From Gluconobacter sp. P1C6_b (GTDB taxonomy: Bacteria > Pseudomonadota > Alphaproteobacteria > Acetobacterales > Acetobacteraceae): DNA of 64,000 nucleotides. The notes beneath the pieces are model-generated. The model was not told the DNA's origin. It searched no databases and was given only the letters and a program-made list of their open reading frames with translations. The stretch spans positions 1 to 64,000 of the forward strand of contig NZ_JACRVU010000011.1 of assembly GCF_018811945.1 (NCBI RefSeq). The letters run 5' to 3'. The stretch's first letter is position 1. The number at the start of each line of letters is the position of its first letter. A program made the position numbers and the translations under genes. This document shows positions 25,804 to 35,002 of the stretch, in pieces.

Positions 25804-27108
25804 TCAGGCTGTCCGCCGGAGGGGGGAGGAGAGCGTATAGACCGTCGTTATGGCGCCCAGGGTTGCACAGGCTGCGACCAGAAAAACGCCCGAGAGCGGG
25901 GAATGCAGATGCTCGCGCATCCAGCCGATGCCGTAGGGGCCGACGAGGCCACCGATCGCGCCAAGGCTGTTGATCCATGCAAGCCCCGTCGCCAGTGTGC
26001 GTTTTTCGAGCACGTGGGGCGTTACGGTGAAGATCATGGCCGTGACGCAGAGGGCTGCTGCGAGTGCGATGGTCAGGAAAACCAGTGCGATGGCGCCGTG
26101 GGACTGCAGCAGAAAAGTCAGGACCAGACAGAAGGCGACTGTCAGGAAAGGGCCGGCCAGATGCCAGCAGCGTTCGTTATGTCTGTCGGAACTGCGGGCG
26201 TTGAGCACCATTGTCACGGCAGCCACGGCGAAGGGAATGGCCGTGTAGAAACCGATCTGTCCGGGAGCGGGGGCGATGACCTGTTCAATGAAGGTCGGGA
26301 CCCAGAAGACGATCCCATAATTGCACACGGCCTGACAGAAACAGATGACGACGAGGAGCAGGACCTCAGGCTGTTTCAGCGCGGCGAATACGGATGTCGT
26401 GTTGTTTGTGGATGTGTTCTGGGCCGGAAGGCGCGTCAGGATGGCCTGTTTCGTGGGGGCATCCAGCCATGAGGCGGAGGCCGGTCCGTCGTCGAGGCGT
26501 TTCAGAACGGTCAGTCCGAGCAGCAGGGGCGGGATTGCCTCGATCAGGATCATCCATTTCCATGCGGGCACTGACAGGATGTGATCGAAGGCGCCCAGAA
26601 GATAGGTAGAAACCGGGCCGCCGATGGCGCCTGAGAGCGGTATGGCGATCAGGAAGCCCGTGGTGACGCGGGCGCGGATCGAGTCCGGGAACCAGAGGGC
26701 CAGATAGTACAGAACGGTCGGATAAAAGCCTGCTTCCGCGGCGCCGAGCAGGACACGCAGGGCGCAGAATTCCCAGGCTGTACTGATGATGACGAACAGG
26801 AAAGAGATCAGGCTCCATGCGATCATGATCGCGGCGATCGTCCGGCGGGGGCCGAATTTTTCGAGCAGGAGCGCGGAGGGGACCTGAAAGACGATGTAGC
26901 CTACGAAGAACAGCCCGGCGCCCAGTCCGAAGGTCGCATCCGAGAAGTGGAGGTCCTGTTCCATCGTCGCACGGGCGAAGCTGAGATTGATGCGATCCAG
27001 ATAGGAAAACATGTAGCAGACAACCAGCAGCGGGATGATGCGCCGGACGGCCACCCGGAAGAGCGTGTGATCAGAGGGCACGGAATCATCCTGAGCGTGT
27101 GGAGGCAT
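25804..27108 (-). CDS. MFS transporter 1 (anion:cation symporter type)
   Basis: This 434 aa inner-membrane carrier has about 12 membrane segments. The N-terminal SYLDRINLSFARATMEQDL and the loop LEKFGPRRTIAA match the ACS family of MFS carriers, which import organic anions such as tartrate, phthalate or hexuronates. It starts 9 bp after the stop of the DUF1445 gene and is cotranscribed with it, so the substrate is probably the metabolite handled by the DUF1445 enzyme (a carboxylate such as D-glutamate or 5-oxoproline; inference). Confidence 0.87.
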   Translation of the reverse strand: MPPHAQDDSVPSDHTLFRVAVRRIIPLLVVCYMFSYLDRINLSFARATMEQDLHFSDATFGLGAGLFFVGYIVFQVPSALLLEKFGPRRTIAAIMIAWSLISFLFVIISTAWEFCALRVLLGAAEAGFYPTVLYYLALWFPDSIRARVTTGFLIAIPLSGAIGGPVSTYLLGAFDHILSVPAWKWMILIEAIPPLLLGLTVLKRLDDGPASASWLDAPTKQAILTRLPAQNTSTNNTTSVFAALKQPEVLLLVVICFCQAVCNYGIVFWVPTFIEQVIAPAPGQIGFYTAIPFAVAAVTMVLNARSSDRHNERCWHLAGPFLTVAFCLVLTFLLQSHGAIALVFLTIALAAALCVTAMIFTVTPHVLEKRTLATGLAWINSLGAIGGLVGPYGIGWMREHLHSPLSGVFLVAACATLGAITTVYTLSSPLRRTA

Positions 27109-27117
27109 GATGCTGAT

Positions 27118-27957
27118 TTATATTATTTTTTCGGAATGTTCCGAGACAAGATTTTCATAATCGGGGATGGGAATATCCGTCACGAGCATGGCGCCAGGAG
27201 CGTGTGTGATGGCAAAGGGAAGGCGGCTTTCGGCCAGAACGGCCTGAGGCGTTACTCCACACGCCCAGAAGGCGGGGAGTTCATGGGAGCGGATATCGGT
27301 ACGGGCGCCGTAATCCGGTTTGTCGATGTCGGTAATGCCGATTTCTTCGGGAAAGCCGATCTGGACCGGTCCGCCATGAGCGAGGGGAATGCGGGAACTG
27401 ATTTCCGTGGCCTTGATCAGGTCTGACGAGCGGAAAGGACGCATCGAGACGACGACGGGGCCAGAAAATGGTCCGACGGGTGTGCAGACAATATTCGTGC
27501 GGTACATGGACACACCCAGGCCCGTTTCGAAATGCCGCATGGGGACGTTGCAGGCCATAAAGGCGTTTTCGAAGGAAAAGGAACATCCCAAGGCAAAAAC
27601 GACGAAATCGTCCTGCCAGAGCGGGAGAATATCCGTCACTTCGTCTGTCAGAATTCCATCCCGCCAGACGCGGTAAAGCGGCAGGTCGGTCCGGATGTCG
27701 AGGTTGCGTCCCAGCGCCGGGGTATCATATTCGCCGGGCTGGGATATGCCGACGATGGGGCATGGCTTGGGGTTCAGGCGGCAGAATTTCGCGAAGTCTT
27801 CGGCATACGCTTTGGGGAGAATGACCAGATTGGCTTGGATGAAACCCGCCGCCATCCCTGCGGTGACAGTTCCGGCCGTGTTGGACCGGCACAGCGCGCG
27901 GACGTCTTCGGGCGATGTGTAAAAAAGAGGTGGGATCGGCAAAGCAGATTGAGACAT
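27118..27957 (-). CDS. DUF1445 / YcsI-type putative hydro-lyase, N-terminal half of D-glutamate cyclase
   Basis: The 279 aa cytosolic protein matches DUF1445 (D-glutamate cyclase-like, B. subtilis YcsI): [15 protein letters not shown] near residue 42, [15 protein letters not shown] at about 86, [33 protein letters not shown] and [11 protein letters not shown]. In human DGLUCY this domain is fused to DUF4392; in Bacillus ycsI sits with the 5-oxoprolinase genes ycsF-kipI-kipA. Both kinds of partner occur in this window. It is the first gene of a two-gene unit with MFS transporter 1. The reaction (D-glutamate to 5-oxo-D-proline or a hydro-lyase step) is inferred from family, not shown. Confidence 0.87.
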   Translation of the reverse strand: MSQSALPIPPLFYTSPEDVRALCRSNTAGTVTAGMAAGFIQANLVILPKAYAEDFAKFCRLNPKPCPIVGISQPGEYDTPALGRNLDIRTDLPLYRVWRDGILTDEVTDILPLWQDDFVVFALGCSFSFENAFMACNVPMRHFETGLGVSMYRTNIVCTPVGPFSGPVVVSMRPFRSSDLIKATEISSRIPLAHGGPVQIGFPEEIGITDIDKPDYGARTDIRSHELPAFWACGVTPQAVLAESRLPFAITHAPGAMLVTDIPIPDYENLVSEHSEKII

Positions 27958-28246
27958 CGTTTGCGTCCTTGTTCGCGGCAGACAGGCCGGGCGATGACAG
28001 TGATGGTTCCGGAAGGCTAACAGTCGTTGCGTTTGGGATTCAAATCATCAAAATAAATGTTGAGGTATAAATATCCGTTATGGGTCTTTTTTGTGCTTAA
28101 ATCTTTTGACGGCATTGCATTGGAATGTTCAGAATGAATGATCCGGAATAAAAATCCGACGTTTTTGGATATTGTATGCATCATGAAACGAACCGGCTCT
28201 CAGGCGCCCGGCAGTCTGGATCTTCCGTGAGCGGACGCTCTGTCGC

Positions 28247-29503
28247 ATGACGACGTCGCCTGTGCGTCTTGCTCTGGGGAGCGCGATCGGGACCACGTTC
28301 GAGTGGTATGATTTCATGGTTTACAACACGCTTGCGGCGCTCGTGTTCAACCATGTCTTTTTTCCTGAGGCGCTGCCGTGGATGGGAACCCTTCTGGCGT
28401 TCTCGACCTATGCCGTTGGATATGTGTCACGCCCTCTGGGTAGTGTAATTTTCGGCTGGCTCGGGGACCGGACCGGGCGCAGGCATGTTCTCATGCTGAC
28501 CCTGGCGCTTATGGGTCTGACGACGGGCCTGATTGCGCTTCTGCCCGGTTATGCGCGGCTTGGGGCGATTAGTCCGGTTCTGCTTGTTCTGCTGCGGTTT
28601 TTGCAGGGGATCGCATTGGGCGGAGAGTGGGCCGGTGCGCTCCTTCTGACGGCGGAACAGGATTCGGAGACGGCGATGGGCATGGGGGCGACATGGTCCC
28701 AGCTTGGGCCGGGGCTTGGAACGGTCCTGTCCGCAGGAGTGATCTGGGGGGTGACGCGCTCCATGGATGCAGCGTCTTTTCAGGAGTGGGGATGGCGTCT
28801 TCCGCTGTTTCTGAGCCTGCTGCTTCTGGCGGCGGGATGGGTGGTCAGGTCTTCCCTGTCCGAACCACCGCAGTTCGCCGAACGCAAAGCACGGGGTGCG
28901 GTTCTGGCCAACCCTGTGGGAGCGGTCCTGCGTCACCATGGGCGCTCCCTGCTGATCGCCGCCAGCACCCGGATCGGGCCGGATGTTCTGTATGCGCTGC
29001 TGACGGTTTTCAGCCTGAGCTATGTGACCCAGACGGGGGAGCACACGCGGTCTGCGGCGCTGATGGCCGTGTTTGCGGGATCGGTCTGGGGGGTGATTAT
29101 TACGCTGCTGGCAGGGCGCTTCAGCAACCGCTGGGGGGCGAAACGGATTTTCCTGGTTGGGACGGTTTGTGCCCTGCCTGCCGCGTTTGTGTTTTTCTGG
29201 TGTGCGGCTTCCCATCAGGCGCTCCTGCTGGGGTTAGGGATCTGTCTTGGCCTTTCGGTTCACGCCATTATGTATGCGGTTCAGGGCGCGTTGATCAGCC
29301 AGCAGTTTCCGGTCGAGGTTCGCTACTCCGGCTCTTCGATCGCCTATACCTGCGGCAGTCTTGCGGGGGGCGGGGCTTTTGCGCCGCTCATCATGGTGAC
29401 GCTGTTCCGGACAACGCATCTCGAACTGTCCATTTCTCTTTATGTGGTCGTGGCACTTCTGGTTTCCGGCGCGGGCGCGATGCTGGCCCGCGGGATGCGC
29501 TGA
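28247..29503 (+). CDS. MFS transporter 2 (metabolite:H+ symporter type)
   Basis: The 418 aa membrane protein has the MHS-family signature: GTTFEWYDFMVYN in the first segment, WLGDRTGRRHVL in the 2-3 loop and RFLQGIALGGEWAGA in segment 4. MHS carriers take up small carboxylates such as 2-oxoglutarate, proline or shikimate with protons. It is divergent from the DUF1445 gene across a 289-bp AT-rich gap in which I see no clear operator, and it leads the DUF2848 and dehydrogenase genes. The substrate is unknown. Confidence 0.88.
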   Translation: MTTSPVRLALGSAIGTTFEWYDFMVYNTLAALVFNHVFFPEALPWMGTLLAFSTYAVGYVSRPLGSVIFGWLGDRTGRRHVLMLTLALMGLTTGLIALLPGYARLGAISPVLLVLLRFLQGIALGGEWAGALLLTAEQDSETAMGMGATWSQLGPGLGTVLSAGVIWGVTRSMDAASFQEWGWRLPLFLSLLLLAAGWVVRSSLSEPPQFAERKARGAVLANPVGAVLRHHGRSLLIAASTRIGPDVLYALLTVFSLSYVTQTGEHTRSAALMAVFAGSVWGVIITLLAGRFSNRWGAKRIFLVGTVCALPAAFVFFWCAASHQALLLGLGICLGLSVHAIMYAVQGALISQQFPVEVRYSGSSIAYTCGSLAGGGAFAPLIMVTLFRTTHLELSISLYVVVALLVSGAGAMLARGMR

Positions 29504-29538
29504 GTGTGTCTGACTGACTCCAACAGGAACGCTGAAAC

Positions 29539-30192
29539 ATGGAAATTTTCTATCCCGATCTGACTGCGGTCAGGGAGGTCATTGTCGCTGGCTGGGCAGG
29601 GCGGGATGCGGTGGATGTGCAGCATCATATCGACGAGCTGGCGGCTCTTGGGGTGGCGCCACCTTCGGACGTGCCGCTGTTTTACAGGGTCGGGTATGAA
29701 ACCCTGAGCACGGCGCCTGTGATTGATGTTCTGGGCAGCCAGACTTCGGGCGAAGTCGAGCCGGTTCTGTTGCGGACGCAGAGCGATCTGCTGGTGGGGG
29801 TGGGGTCCGACCATACGGATCGCGAAAGCGAAGCCTATAGTGTGGCGTTGTCCAAGCAGGTCTGTCCCAAGGTCAGCGGTCGGGCTTTCTGGCGGTTTGC
29901 GGATATGGCGGATCGGTGGGACGAGATGGTGCTGCGGTCTTTTACGGCTGAAAGAATGCCCTATCAGGAAGGCCTTGCGGCGTCCCTGCTCAATCCTTTA
30001 GATCTAGTGACGCGCTGGGAGCAGCGGGAAGGCCGGGTCTTCGGGCCAGGGAGCCTGATGTTCTGTGGAACCGTTCCTACGCTCAATGGTATTTTCCAGA
30101 CGGAGAGCCTTACCGTCGAACTGTATGATCCACAGACCGGGAGTGCTTTGTCGCACCATTACGCCATCCGGGAACTTCCCGTGGTTGCATGA
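29539..30192 (+). CDS. DUF2848 family protein
   Basis: This 217 aa protein of unknown activity matches DUF2848, seen with amidohydrolase and hydantoinase genes in many proteobacteria. Visible features are VIVAGWAGRDAVDVQHHIDELA near the N-terminus and VGSDHTDRESEAYSVALSKQ at about residues 91-110, which recalls the acidic metal site of fumarylacetoacetate-hydrolase-like folds. It lies 35 bp after MFS transporter 2, in one transcript with it. No signal peptide is present, so it acts in the cytoplasm. Confidence 0.8.
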   Translation: MEIFYPDLTAVREVIVAGWAGRDAVDVQHHIDELAALGVAPPSDVPLFYRVGYETLSTAPVIDVLGSQTSGEVEPVLLRTQSDLLVGVGSDHTDRESEAYSVALSKQVCPKVSGRAFWRFADMADRWDEMVLRSFTAERMPYQEGLAASLLNPLDLVTRWEQREGRVFGPGSLMFCGTVPTLNGIFQTESLTVELYDPQTGSALSHHYAIRELPVVA

Positions 30193-30206
30193 AGGGACTT
30201 TTGGGC

Positions 30207-30278
30207 ATGGACAAGCGGGAGCGGTATGCCATCATTCCGCTCCTTGCGCTTCTTTACTGTGGAAAATCAGCACCATGA
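30207..30278 (+). CDS. Small ORF (23 aa), possibly an MFS N-terminal scrap
   Basis: ATG 30207, eleven bases after AAGGG, opens a 23-residue frame reading MDKRERYAIIPLLALLYC then GKSAP. Its TGA overlaps the next ATG (30275) as ATGA. The DKRERY-hydrophobic run resembles the first residues of ACS-type MFS carriers, so it may be the scrap of a deleted transporter gene that now serves as a coupling leader. It has no homology I can claim beyond that. Confidence 0.3.
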   Translation: MDKRERYAIIPLLALLYCGKSAP

Positions 30279-31219
30279 GTCTGTGTTTCATTACACAACA
30301 GATCCATCCCGATGCCGTAACCTGTCTGAACGAGGCCGGAATAACGACCCGTTATGCTACGGAACCCTCGATGGAGGCCGTGATTCGCGAAATCGGCGAC
30401 GCGGATGCGGTGATTACACGCGATCTGGGACTGAGCGAAGAGGCGCTGCGGGTCGCGCCAAAGCTGAAAATCATTTCCTGTCACGGTTCGGGCACGAACC
30501 GGATCGCCAAGGCGGCTGCGGCGGAACGGGGCGTTCTGGTGACGAATGCACCCAATACCAACAGCCGGTCCGTTGCGGAAATGACGATCGGGCTTCTGCT
30601 GGCGGTCATGCGGCGTCTGTGCGAGGCGGATCGTGCCGTGCGGGAGGGGAACTGGGCATTCCGCTATACAAATAACGGCACGGAACTGCATGGGCGGACG
30701 ATCGGGCTTGTCGGGTTCGGCGCCATTGCCCGGCGTGTCGCGCAGATTGCAGGACAGGGGTTGGGGATGCGCGTTGTGGCGTGGTCTCCGAGCGTTCCGG
30801 CGGAGGTGTTCGAGGCCGCGGGCGTGGAGCGGGCGGAGAGCCTTGAGGCCCTTCTGGGCGTCTCGGATGTGCTGTCCTTGCATCGTCCGGCGCAGGGGAG
30901 CGGTCAGCCCACGATTGACGCTCAGGCGCTGTCCCGTCTGAAAAAAGGTTCGGTTCTGATCAATACCAGCCGTGGCGGGGAAGTGGATGGTCCTGCGCTG
31001 GCTAAGGCGTTGGAGACGGGGCATGTCGGCGGGGCAGGACTGGACGTGATGTCGCCCGAACCTCCGCTGGCGGATGATCCATTGCTGCGGGCGCCGAATG
31101 TGGTTTTGACGCCGCATATCGGTGCGACGACGGAACAGGCACTGCGCCGTATGGCGATGCTGTGTGCGTCGCAGGTTCAGGACGCGCTTGCGGGACGTGT
31201 GCCGCCGCACTGTCTCTGA
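30275..31219 (+). CDS. NAD(P)-dependent D-2-hydroxyacid dehydrogenase family protein
   Basis: This 314 aa cytosolic enzyme reversibly reduces a 2-oxo acid to a D-2-hydroxy acid. ATG 30275 is chosen because homology begins there, although the frame is open upstream. The NAD Rossmann motif is GLVGFGAIARRVAQIA, the substrate loop HGSGTNRI, and the catalytic set is Arg in INTSRGGEVD, Glu in PEPP and His in TPHIGATTEQA. It belongs to the phosphoglycerate dehydrogenase-like group but lacks the SerA regulatory domain. It closes the MFS 2-DUF2848 unit and is followed by a terminator-like hairpin. Confidence 0.88.
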   Translation: MSLCFITQQIHPDAVTCLNEAGITTRYATEPSMEAVIREIGDADAVITRDLGLSEEALRVAPKLKIISCHGSGTNRIAKAAAAERGVLVTNAPNTNSRSVAEMTIGLLLAVMRRLCEADRAVREGNWAFRYTNNGTELHGRTIGLVGFGAIARRVAQIAGQGLGMRVVAWSPSVPAEVFEAAGVERAESLEALLGVSDVLSLHRPAQGSGQPTIDAQALSRLKKGSVLINTSRGGEVDGPALAKALETGHVGGAGLDVMSPEPPLADDPLLRAPNVVLTPHIGATTEQALRRMAMLCASQVQDALAGRVPPHCL

Positions 31220-31228
31220 ACGGCTGAG

Positions 31229-31263
31229 TTCCGCGCCCTTCCGTTTTCGGAGAGGGCGCGGGA
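31229..31263. terminator. Hairpin between convergent dehydrogenase and hyuB genes
   Basis: CGCGCCCT (31232-31239) and AGGGCGCG (31253-31260) pair, extended by CCG/CGG around a TTTT loop. It sits in the 49-bp gap between two convergent stop codons. Confidence 0.6.
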
Positions 31264-31268
31264 GATAA

Positions 31269-32837
31269 TCAGGGGGCGCCGAGGCCGCCGCCGCCCGGTG
31301 TCAGGAGGACGAGAAGCTCGTCCGCTTCCAGAACCTGAAGACCCTTGCCCGCGAGCTTGCGGCCTGAGGCGGTTTCGACCCGGCCTGCCGCGCCGTCCTG
31401 TCCGCCGAGTGCGCCACGGGCCGGATGATCGACGCGGTCAAAGGCGGCCAGCAGCTCGAAGGGCTGTTTCTGGGTGGTGCCGATTTTCATGATCTGTCCG
31501 TCGCCGCCCTTTGTCTGCCCCAGACCGCCGCTGTTTTCACGCAATTCCTTTTCCCAGAAAATGAGCGGGCACTGGATTTCCGCGATTTCAACCGGGGTTC
31601 CATGCACGCCCGATGGAAAGGCCGTGGCGGACAGGCCGTTCAGGCCTGGGCGGGCCCCGGTGCCGCCATTGGTCGTGATGGCGAGCGCGTAGGTCTGGGG
31701 CGTGGTTGCTCCCTTCGGGAACCACTGTCCGCGCACGGCAATGTTCCACAGGCAGGATGTGCCCTCTGCTGGAACGCGCTCGGGCAGGGGCGTGCGCAGA
31801 CATCCGAACACCATGTCCGGCAGCATCTGTCCGATGACGTGGCGGGAGGAGACGGGGGCGGGACGCATTGCGTTCAGGACGGAACCTTCTGGTGCCTCGA
31901 CGTGATAGGGAGCCAGTGAGCCTGCGTTGTTGGGGACGTCTGGCGAGATCGCGCAAGCCAGCCCGAAGACCGTATAGGCGCGGGTATAGGCCATCGGGAC
32001 GTTGATCCCGCGTCCGACAGCAGGCGGTGAGCCGTCATAGCTGACGCTGACGCGGTTTTCGCCAACCGTGAGCTTTGCCTTGAGCGTGAGTGGCGCATTG
32101 TAGCCGTCGATCGTCATCTCGTGGCACCACGTGCCCTGCGGGAGGGCTGCGATCTTGTCGAGGACGGCTTGGCGGGAACGTTCGATGATGAAATCGGCCA
32201 GCGGTTCGAGACTGTCGAGGTGGAACTCGTCCATCATGTCGCACAGGGCGCGGACGCCCACATCATTGCAGGCTGCCAGAGAGTAGGTATCGCCTTCCGT
32301 ATCCACCGGCAGGCGCGTATTGGCGCGGATCATGGCCATCAACGTCTCGTTGACCTGTCCCTGATCAATCAGCTTGAGCATCGGGATCGAGAGGCCTTCC
32401 ATGAAGACGTCCGTTGCTTCCGGCCCGTTGCCCAGGCCGCCGATATCCATCAGATGGCTGGTGCAGGAGAACAGTCCGACCAGACGGCCTTTGTGGAACG
32501 CCGGGGTCGTGATGACGAAGTCGTTGAGATGCCCCGTTCCCATCCACGGATCGTTCGTGATGTAGGCGTCGCCCTCTTTCATGGTCGAAACGGGGAAGTG
32601 ACGCAGAAAATGGCCGACGGATTCCGCCATGGAATTGACGTGGCCGGGTGTGCCCGTCACGGCCTGCGCGATCATCCGCCCTTGCAGGTCGAAAATGCCG
32701 GCCGAGATGTCTTCGCATTCGCGGACGATGGGGCTGAAGGCCGTGCGGATCAGGACCTGCGCCTGTTCGCCGACCACGGCAATCAGGCGGTTCCACATGA
32801 TCTGGAAGTCGATTTCCTTATGGGAGTGCGCGCTCAT
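31269..32837 (-). CDS. hyuB: Hydantoinase B / 5-oxoprolinase subunit HyuB
   Basis: HyuB-type subunits work with HyuA in ATP-dependent opening of hydantoins or 5-oxoproline. The 522 aa protein shows the family start EIDFQIMWNRLIAVVGEQAQ, then RTAFSPIVRECEDISAGIFD, GTPGHVNSM and DAYITNDPWMGTGHLND, and the glycine-rich GQTKGGDGQ and LLTPGGGGLGAP C-terminus. Length is normal. ATG 32837 shares one base with the hyuA stop (TGATG), which forces coupled, probably stoichiometric translation. Hydantoinase and 5-oxoprolinase activities cannot be separated by sequence alone. Confidence 0.9.
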   Translation of the reverse strand: MSAHSHKEIDFQIMWNRLIAVVGEQAQVLIRTAFSPIVRECEDISAGIFDLQGRMIAQAVTGTPGHVNSMAESVGHFLRHFPVSTMKEGDAYITNDPWMGTGHLNDFVITTPAFHKGRLVGLFSCTSHLMDIGGLGNGPEATDVFMEGLSIPMLKLIDQGQVNETLMAMIRANTRLPVDTEGDTYSLAACNDVGVRALCDMMDEFHLDSLEPLADFIIERSRQAVLDKIAALPQGTWCHEMTIDGYNAPLTLKAKLTVGENRVSVSYDGSPPAVGRGINVPMAYTRAYTVFGLACAISPDVPNNAGSLAPYHVEAPEGSVLNAMRPAPVSSRHVIGQMLPDMVFGCLRTPLPERVPAEGTSCLWNIAVRGQWFPKGATTPQTYALAITTNGGTGARPGLNGLSATAFPSGVHGTPVEIAEIQCPLIFWEKELRENSGGLGQTKGGDGQIMKIGTTQKQPFELLAAFDRVDHPARGALGGQDGAAGRVETASGRKLAGKGLQVLEADELLVLLTPGGGGLGAP

Positions 32838-34927
32838 CAGACGGCGTCCTTCATGTCCAGAATGATGTTGCCGCTGCCGTCCAGATGGGCGGTGTAGCGG
32901 GAGGAAACGTAGGTCGTGGTTTCTTTTTCGGCGATCAGGGCGGGGCCGGGAACGCGGCTGCCTGGTCCCATGTCCGTACGTTCGTAGACCGGGAGGGCGA
33001 CATGCGTGCCGGTTGCGCCGTCGAAAAGTTTCCGGATGTCGGCGGAGACGGCGTCATGCAAGGCCGGGGCGGCCTCGAAGGGCGGATATTTTCGCGGGGT
33101 GGTGGAAACGCTGACGGACCAGTTCAGGATTTCGACGGCGGCATGGGGGATGACGCGGGCGAACTGACGGGCATATTCCGCTTCGAAGGCGTCCCGCAGG
33201 GCCGAAAGATGGTCGCTGCTGATGGCGCCGTCGGGCAGCGTGACGATGATTTCGTGTCCCTGTCCGACATAGCGCATGAAGGCCGCGCGCCTTGTGTGAA
33301 GCGTTTCCGTCCGGGCGTCGTCCTGCACCATGCCGTGGGCAGCCTGCGTCATGTCGTCGAGCAGGGCCGAAACTTCTGGCGAACTGAAGCTGTCGTCCAG
33401 ACGCATCGGGAAGGAGCGCACGAGTTCGAACGAAACGGGGGCGGCGAGGAAGCCTACGGCCGAGCCGACGCCTGCGTTCGAGGGAATGACGAGACGCCGG
33501 ATTCCGAGCTTTTCCGCAACACGGGCGGCATGGAGCGGGGCCGCGCCGCCGAAGGCGATCATCGTATGGTCGCCAATGACGGCGCCACGTTCGGCCGCAT
33601 GGACGCGCGCCGCACTGGCCATGTTTTCGCACACGATTTCATAGACCGCATGGGCGGACATTTCCGCCGACAGACCCAGCGGTGTTCCGATATCGGTCAG
33701 AAGCGCTTCGGCCGAGCGAGCCGGCTGGAGCTGGATGCTGCCGCCCGCGAAGTTTTCCGGGCGGATCAGGCCGAGCATGACGTCTGCATCCGTGACTGCC
33801 GGGCGCTTGCCCCCCAGTCCGTAACAGGCGGGGCCGGGAACGGAAGATGCGCTCTCCGGCCCGACGACAACGCGCTTCATCGCATCCAGATGGGCGATGG
33901 AGCCGCCGCCCGCGCCGATCTCGACCATTTCGATTACGGGAATGCGCAGGGGCAGGCCGGAGCCTTTCATGAAGCGGGCCGTGCGGTCCACTTCGAAGAA
34001 ACGGGACGATGCGGGTTCCCCGTCTTCGATCAGGCAGACCTTGGCGGTCGTGCCGCCCATATCGAAGGACAGGACGCGGTTTTCGGCCAGCCGCTCGGCG
34101 CATTGTGCGGCAAAGATCGCACCACCCGCCGGGCCGGATTCCACAAGACGCACGGGGAACTGCCGGGCCGTCTCCAACGCGGTGAGGCCTCCGCCGGAGG
34201 TGACGAGATAGAGCGCACCCTGAAAGCCTTTTGCATCAAGGGATTGGCGCAGGCGTCCCAGATAGCCCGCCATCAGGGGTTGGACGTAAGCATTCGCGAC
34301 GGTGGTGGAGGTGCGTTCATATTCCCGGATTTCTGGGCAGACCTCACTTGAAATGGAAATGGTGATGTCCGGCATACCCTCCTGAAGGAGCGCCTGCACG
34401 CGGCGTTCATGGGCCGGATTGGCATAGGCATGGAGGAACGCCACCGCGATGCTTTCGACACCGGCATCGCGCAATTGCGGCACGAGCGCCAGAACGGCGG
34501 CTTCATCCAGCGGAAGCTGGACGGTGCCGCGGGCGTCCATGCGCTCGGGGACGGTGAAGCGCAGGTCGCGGGGGACGAGCGGGCTGGGCTTTTGCAGCAT
34601 CAGGTCATACTGGTTGAAGCGGCTTTCGGTGCCGATTTCCAGAATGTCGCGGAAGCCCTGCGTTCCGATGAGAGCTGTGCGGGCGCCCCGGCGTTCGATG
34701 ATCGCATTGGTCGCAAGCGTCGTGCCATGCACGAAGACTGTCACGTCCGGAAAGCGCAGTCCGGCGTCTTCGATCACAAGGCTGATGCCGCTCATGACCC
34801 CTTCTTCGGGCGCGGCGGGCGTGGTGAGGACCTTGCGGGTCAGACGTCCCTGCGGTGTCTGGAGAACCACGTCCGTGAATGTGCCACCGATATCAGCGGC
34901 GAGACGGATTTGTGTACTGTCGACCAT
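32837..34927 (-). CDS. hyuA: Hydantoinase A / 5-oxoprolinase subunit HyuA
   Basis: This 696 aa subunit carries the ATP-binding fold. AADIGGTFTDVVL at residues 10-22 is the phosphate-1 motif of the acetate kinase/HSP70/actin superfamily, VFVHGTTLATNAIIER follows at about 63, SGPAGGAIFA and FDMGGTTAKVCLI in the middle are the second nucleotide-binding elements. It is the first gene of the hyuA-hyuB unit and is divergent from a MarR-type regulator gene (75-bp gap), which is the likely controller. It is equivalent to the N-terminal half of eukaryotic OPLAH. Confidence 0.9.
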   Translation of the reverse strand: MVDSTQIRLAADIGGTFTDVVLQTPQGRLTRKVLTTPAAPEEGVMSGISLVIEDAGLRFPDVTVFVHGTTLATNAIIERRGARTALIGTQGFRDILEIGTESRFNQYDLMLQKPSPLVPRDLRFTVPERMDARGTVQLPLDEAAVLALVPQLRDAGVESIAVAFLHAYANPAHERRVQALLQEGMPDITISISSEVCPEIREYERTSTTVANAYVQPLMAGYLGRLRQSLDAKGFQGALYLVTSGGGLTALETARQFPVRLVESGPAGGAIFAAQCAERLAENRVLSFDMGGTTAKVCLIEDGEPASSRFFEVDRTARFMKGSGLPLRIPVIEMVEIGAGGGSIAHLDAMKRVVVGPESASSVPGPACYGLGGKRPAVTDADVMLGLIRPENFAGGSIQLQPARSAEALLTDIGTPLGLSAEMSAHAVYEIVCENMASAARVHAAERGAVIGDHTMIAFGGAAPLHAARVAEKLGIRRLVIPSNAGVGSAVGFLAAPVSFELVRSFPMRLDDSFSSPEVSALLDDMTQAAHGMVQDDARTETLHTRRAAFMRYVGQGHEIIVTLPDGAISSDHLSALRDAFEAEYARQFARVIPHAAVEILNWSVSVSTTPRKYPPFEAAPALHDAVSADIRKLFDGATGTHVALPVYERTDMGPGSRVPGPALIAEKETTTYVSSRYTAHLDGSGNIILDMKDAV

Positions 34928-35002
34928 GCCTGTGTTTTCCGTATCGGGTTAGAGTGCAATAGGATATCGGGAAGAGATGTTGGCTGACGGAGAGGATGAA
35001 CC

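Noticed and set aside
32885-34351. 488-codon plus-strand frame opposite hyuA
   Set aside because: Antisense shadow; no start signal or domain, and hyuA is intact on the other strand.
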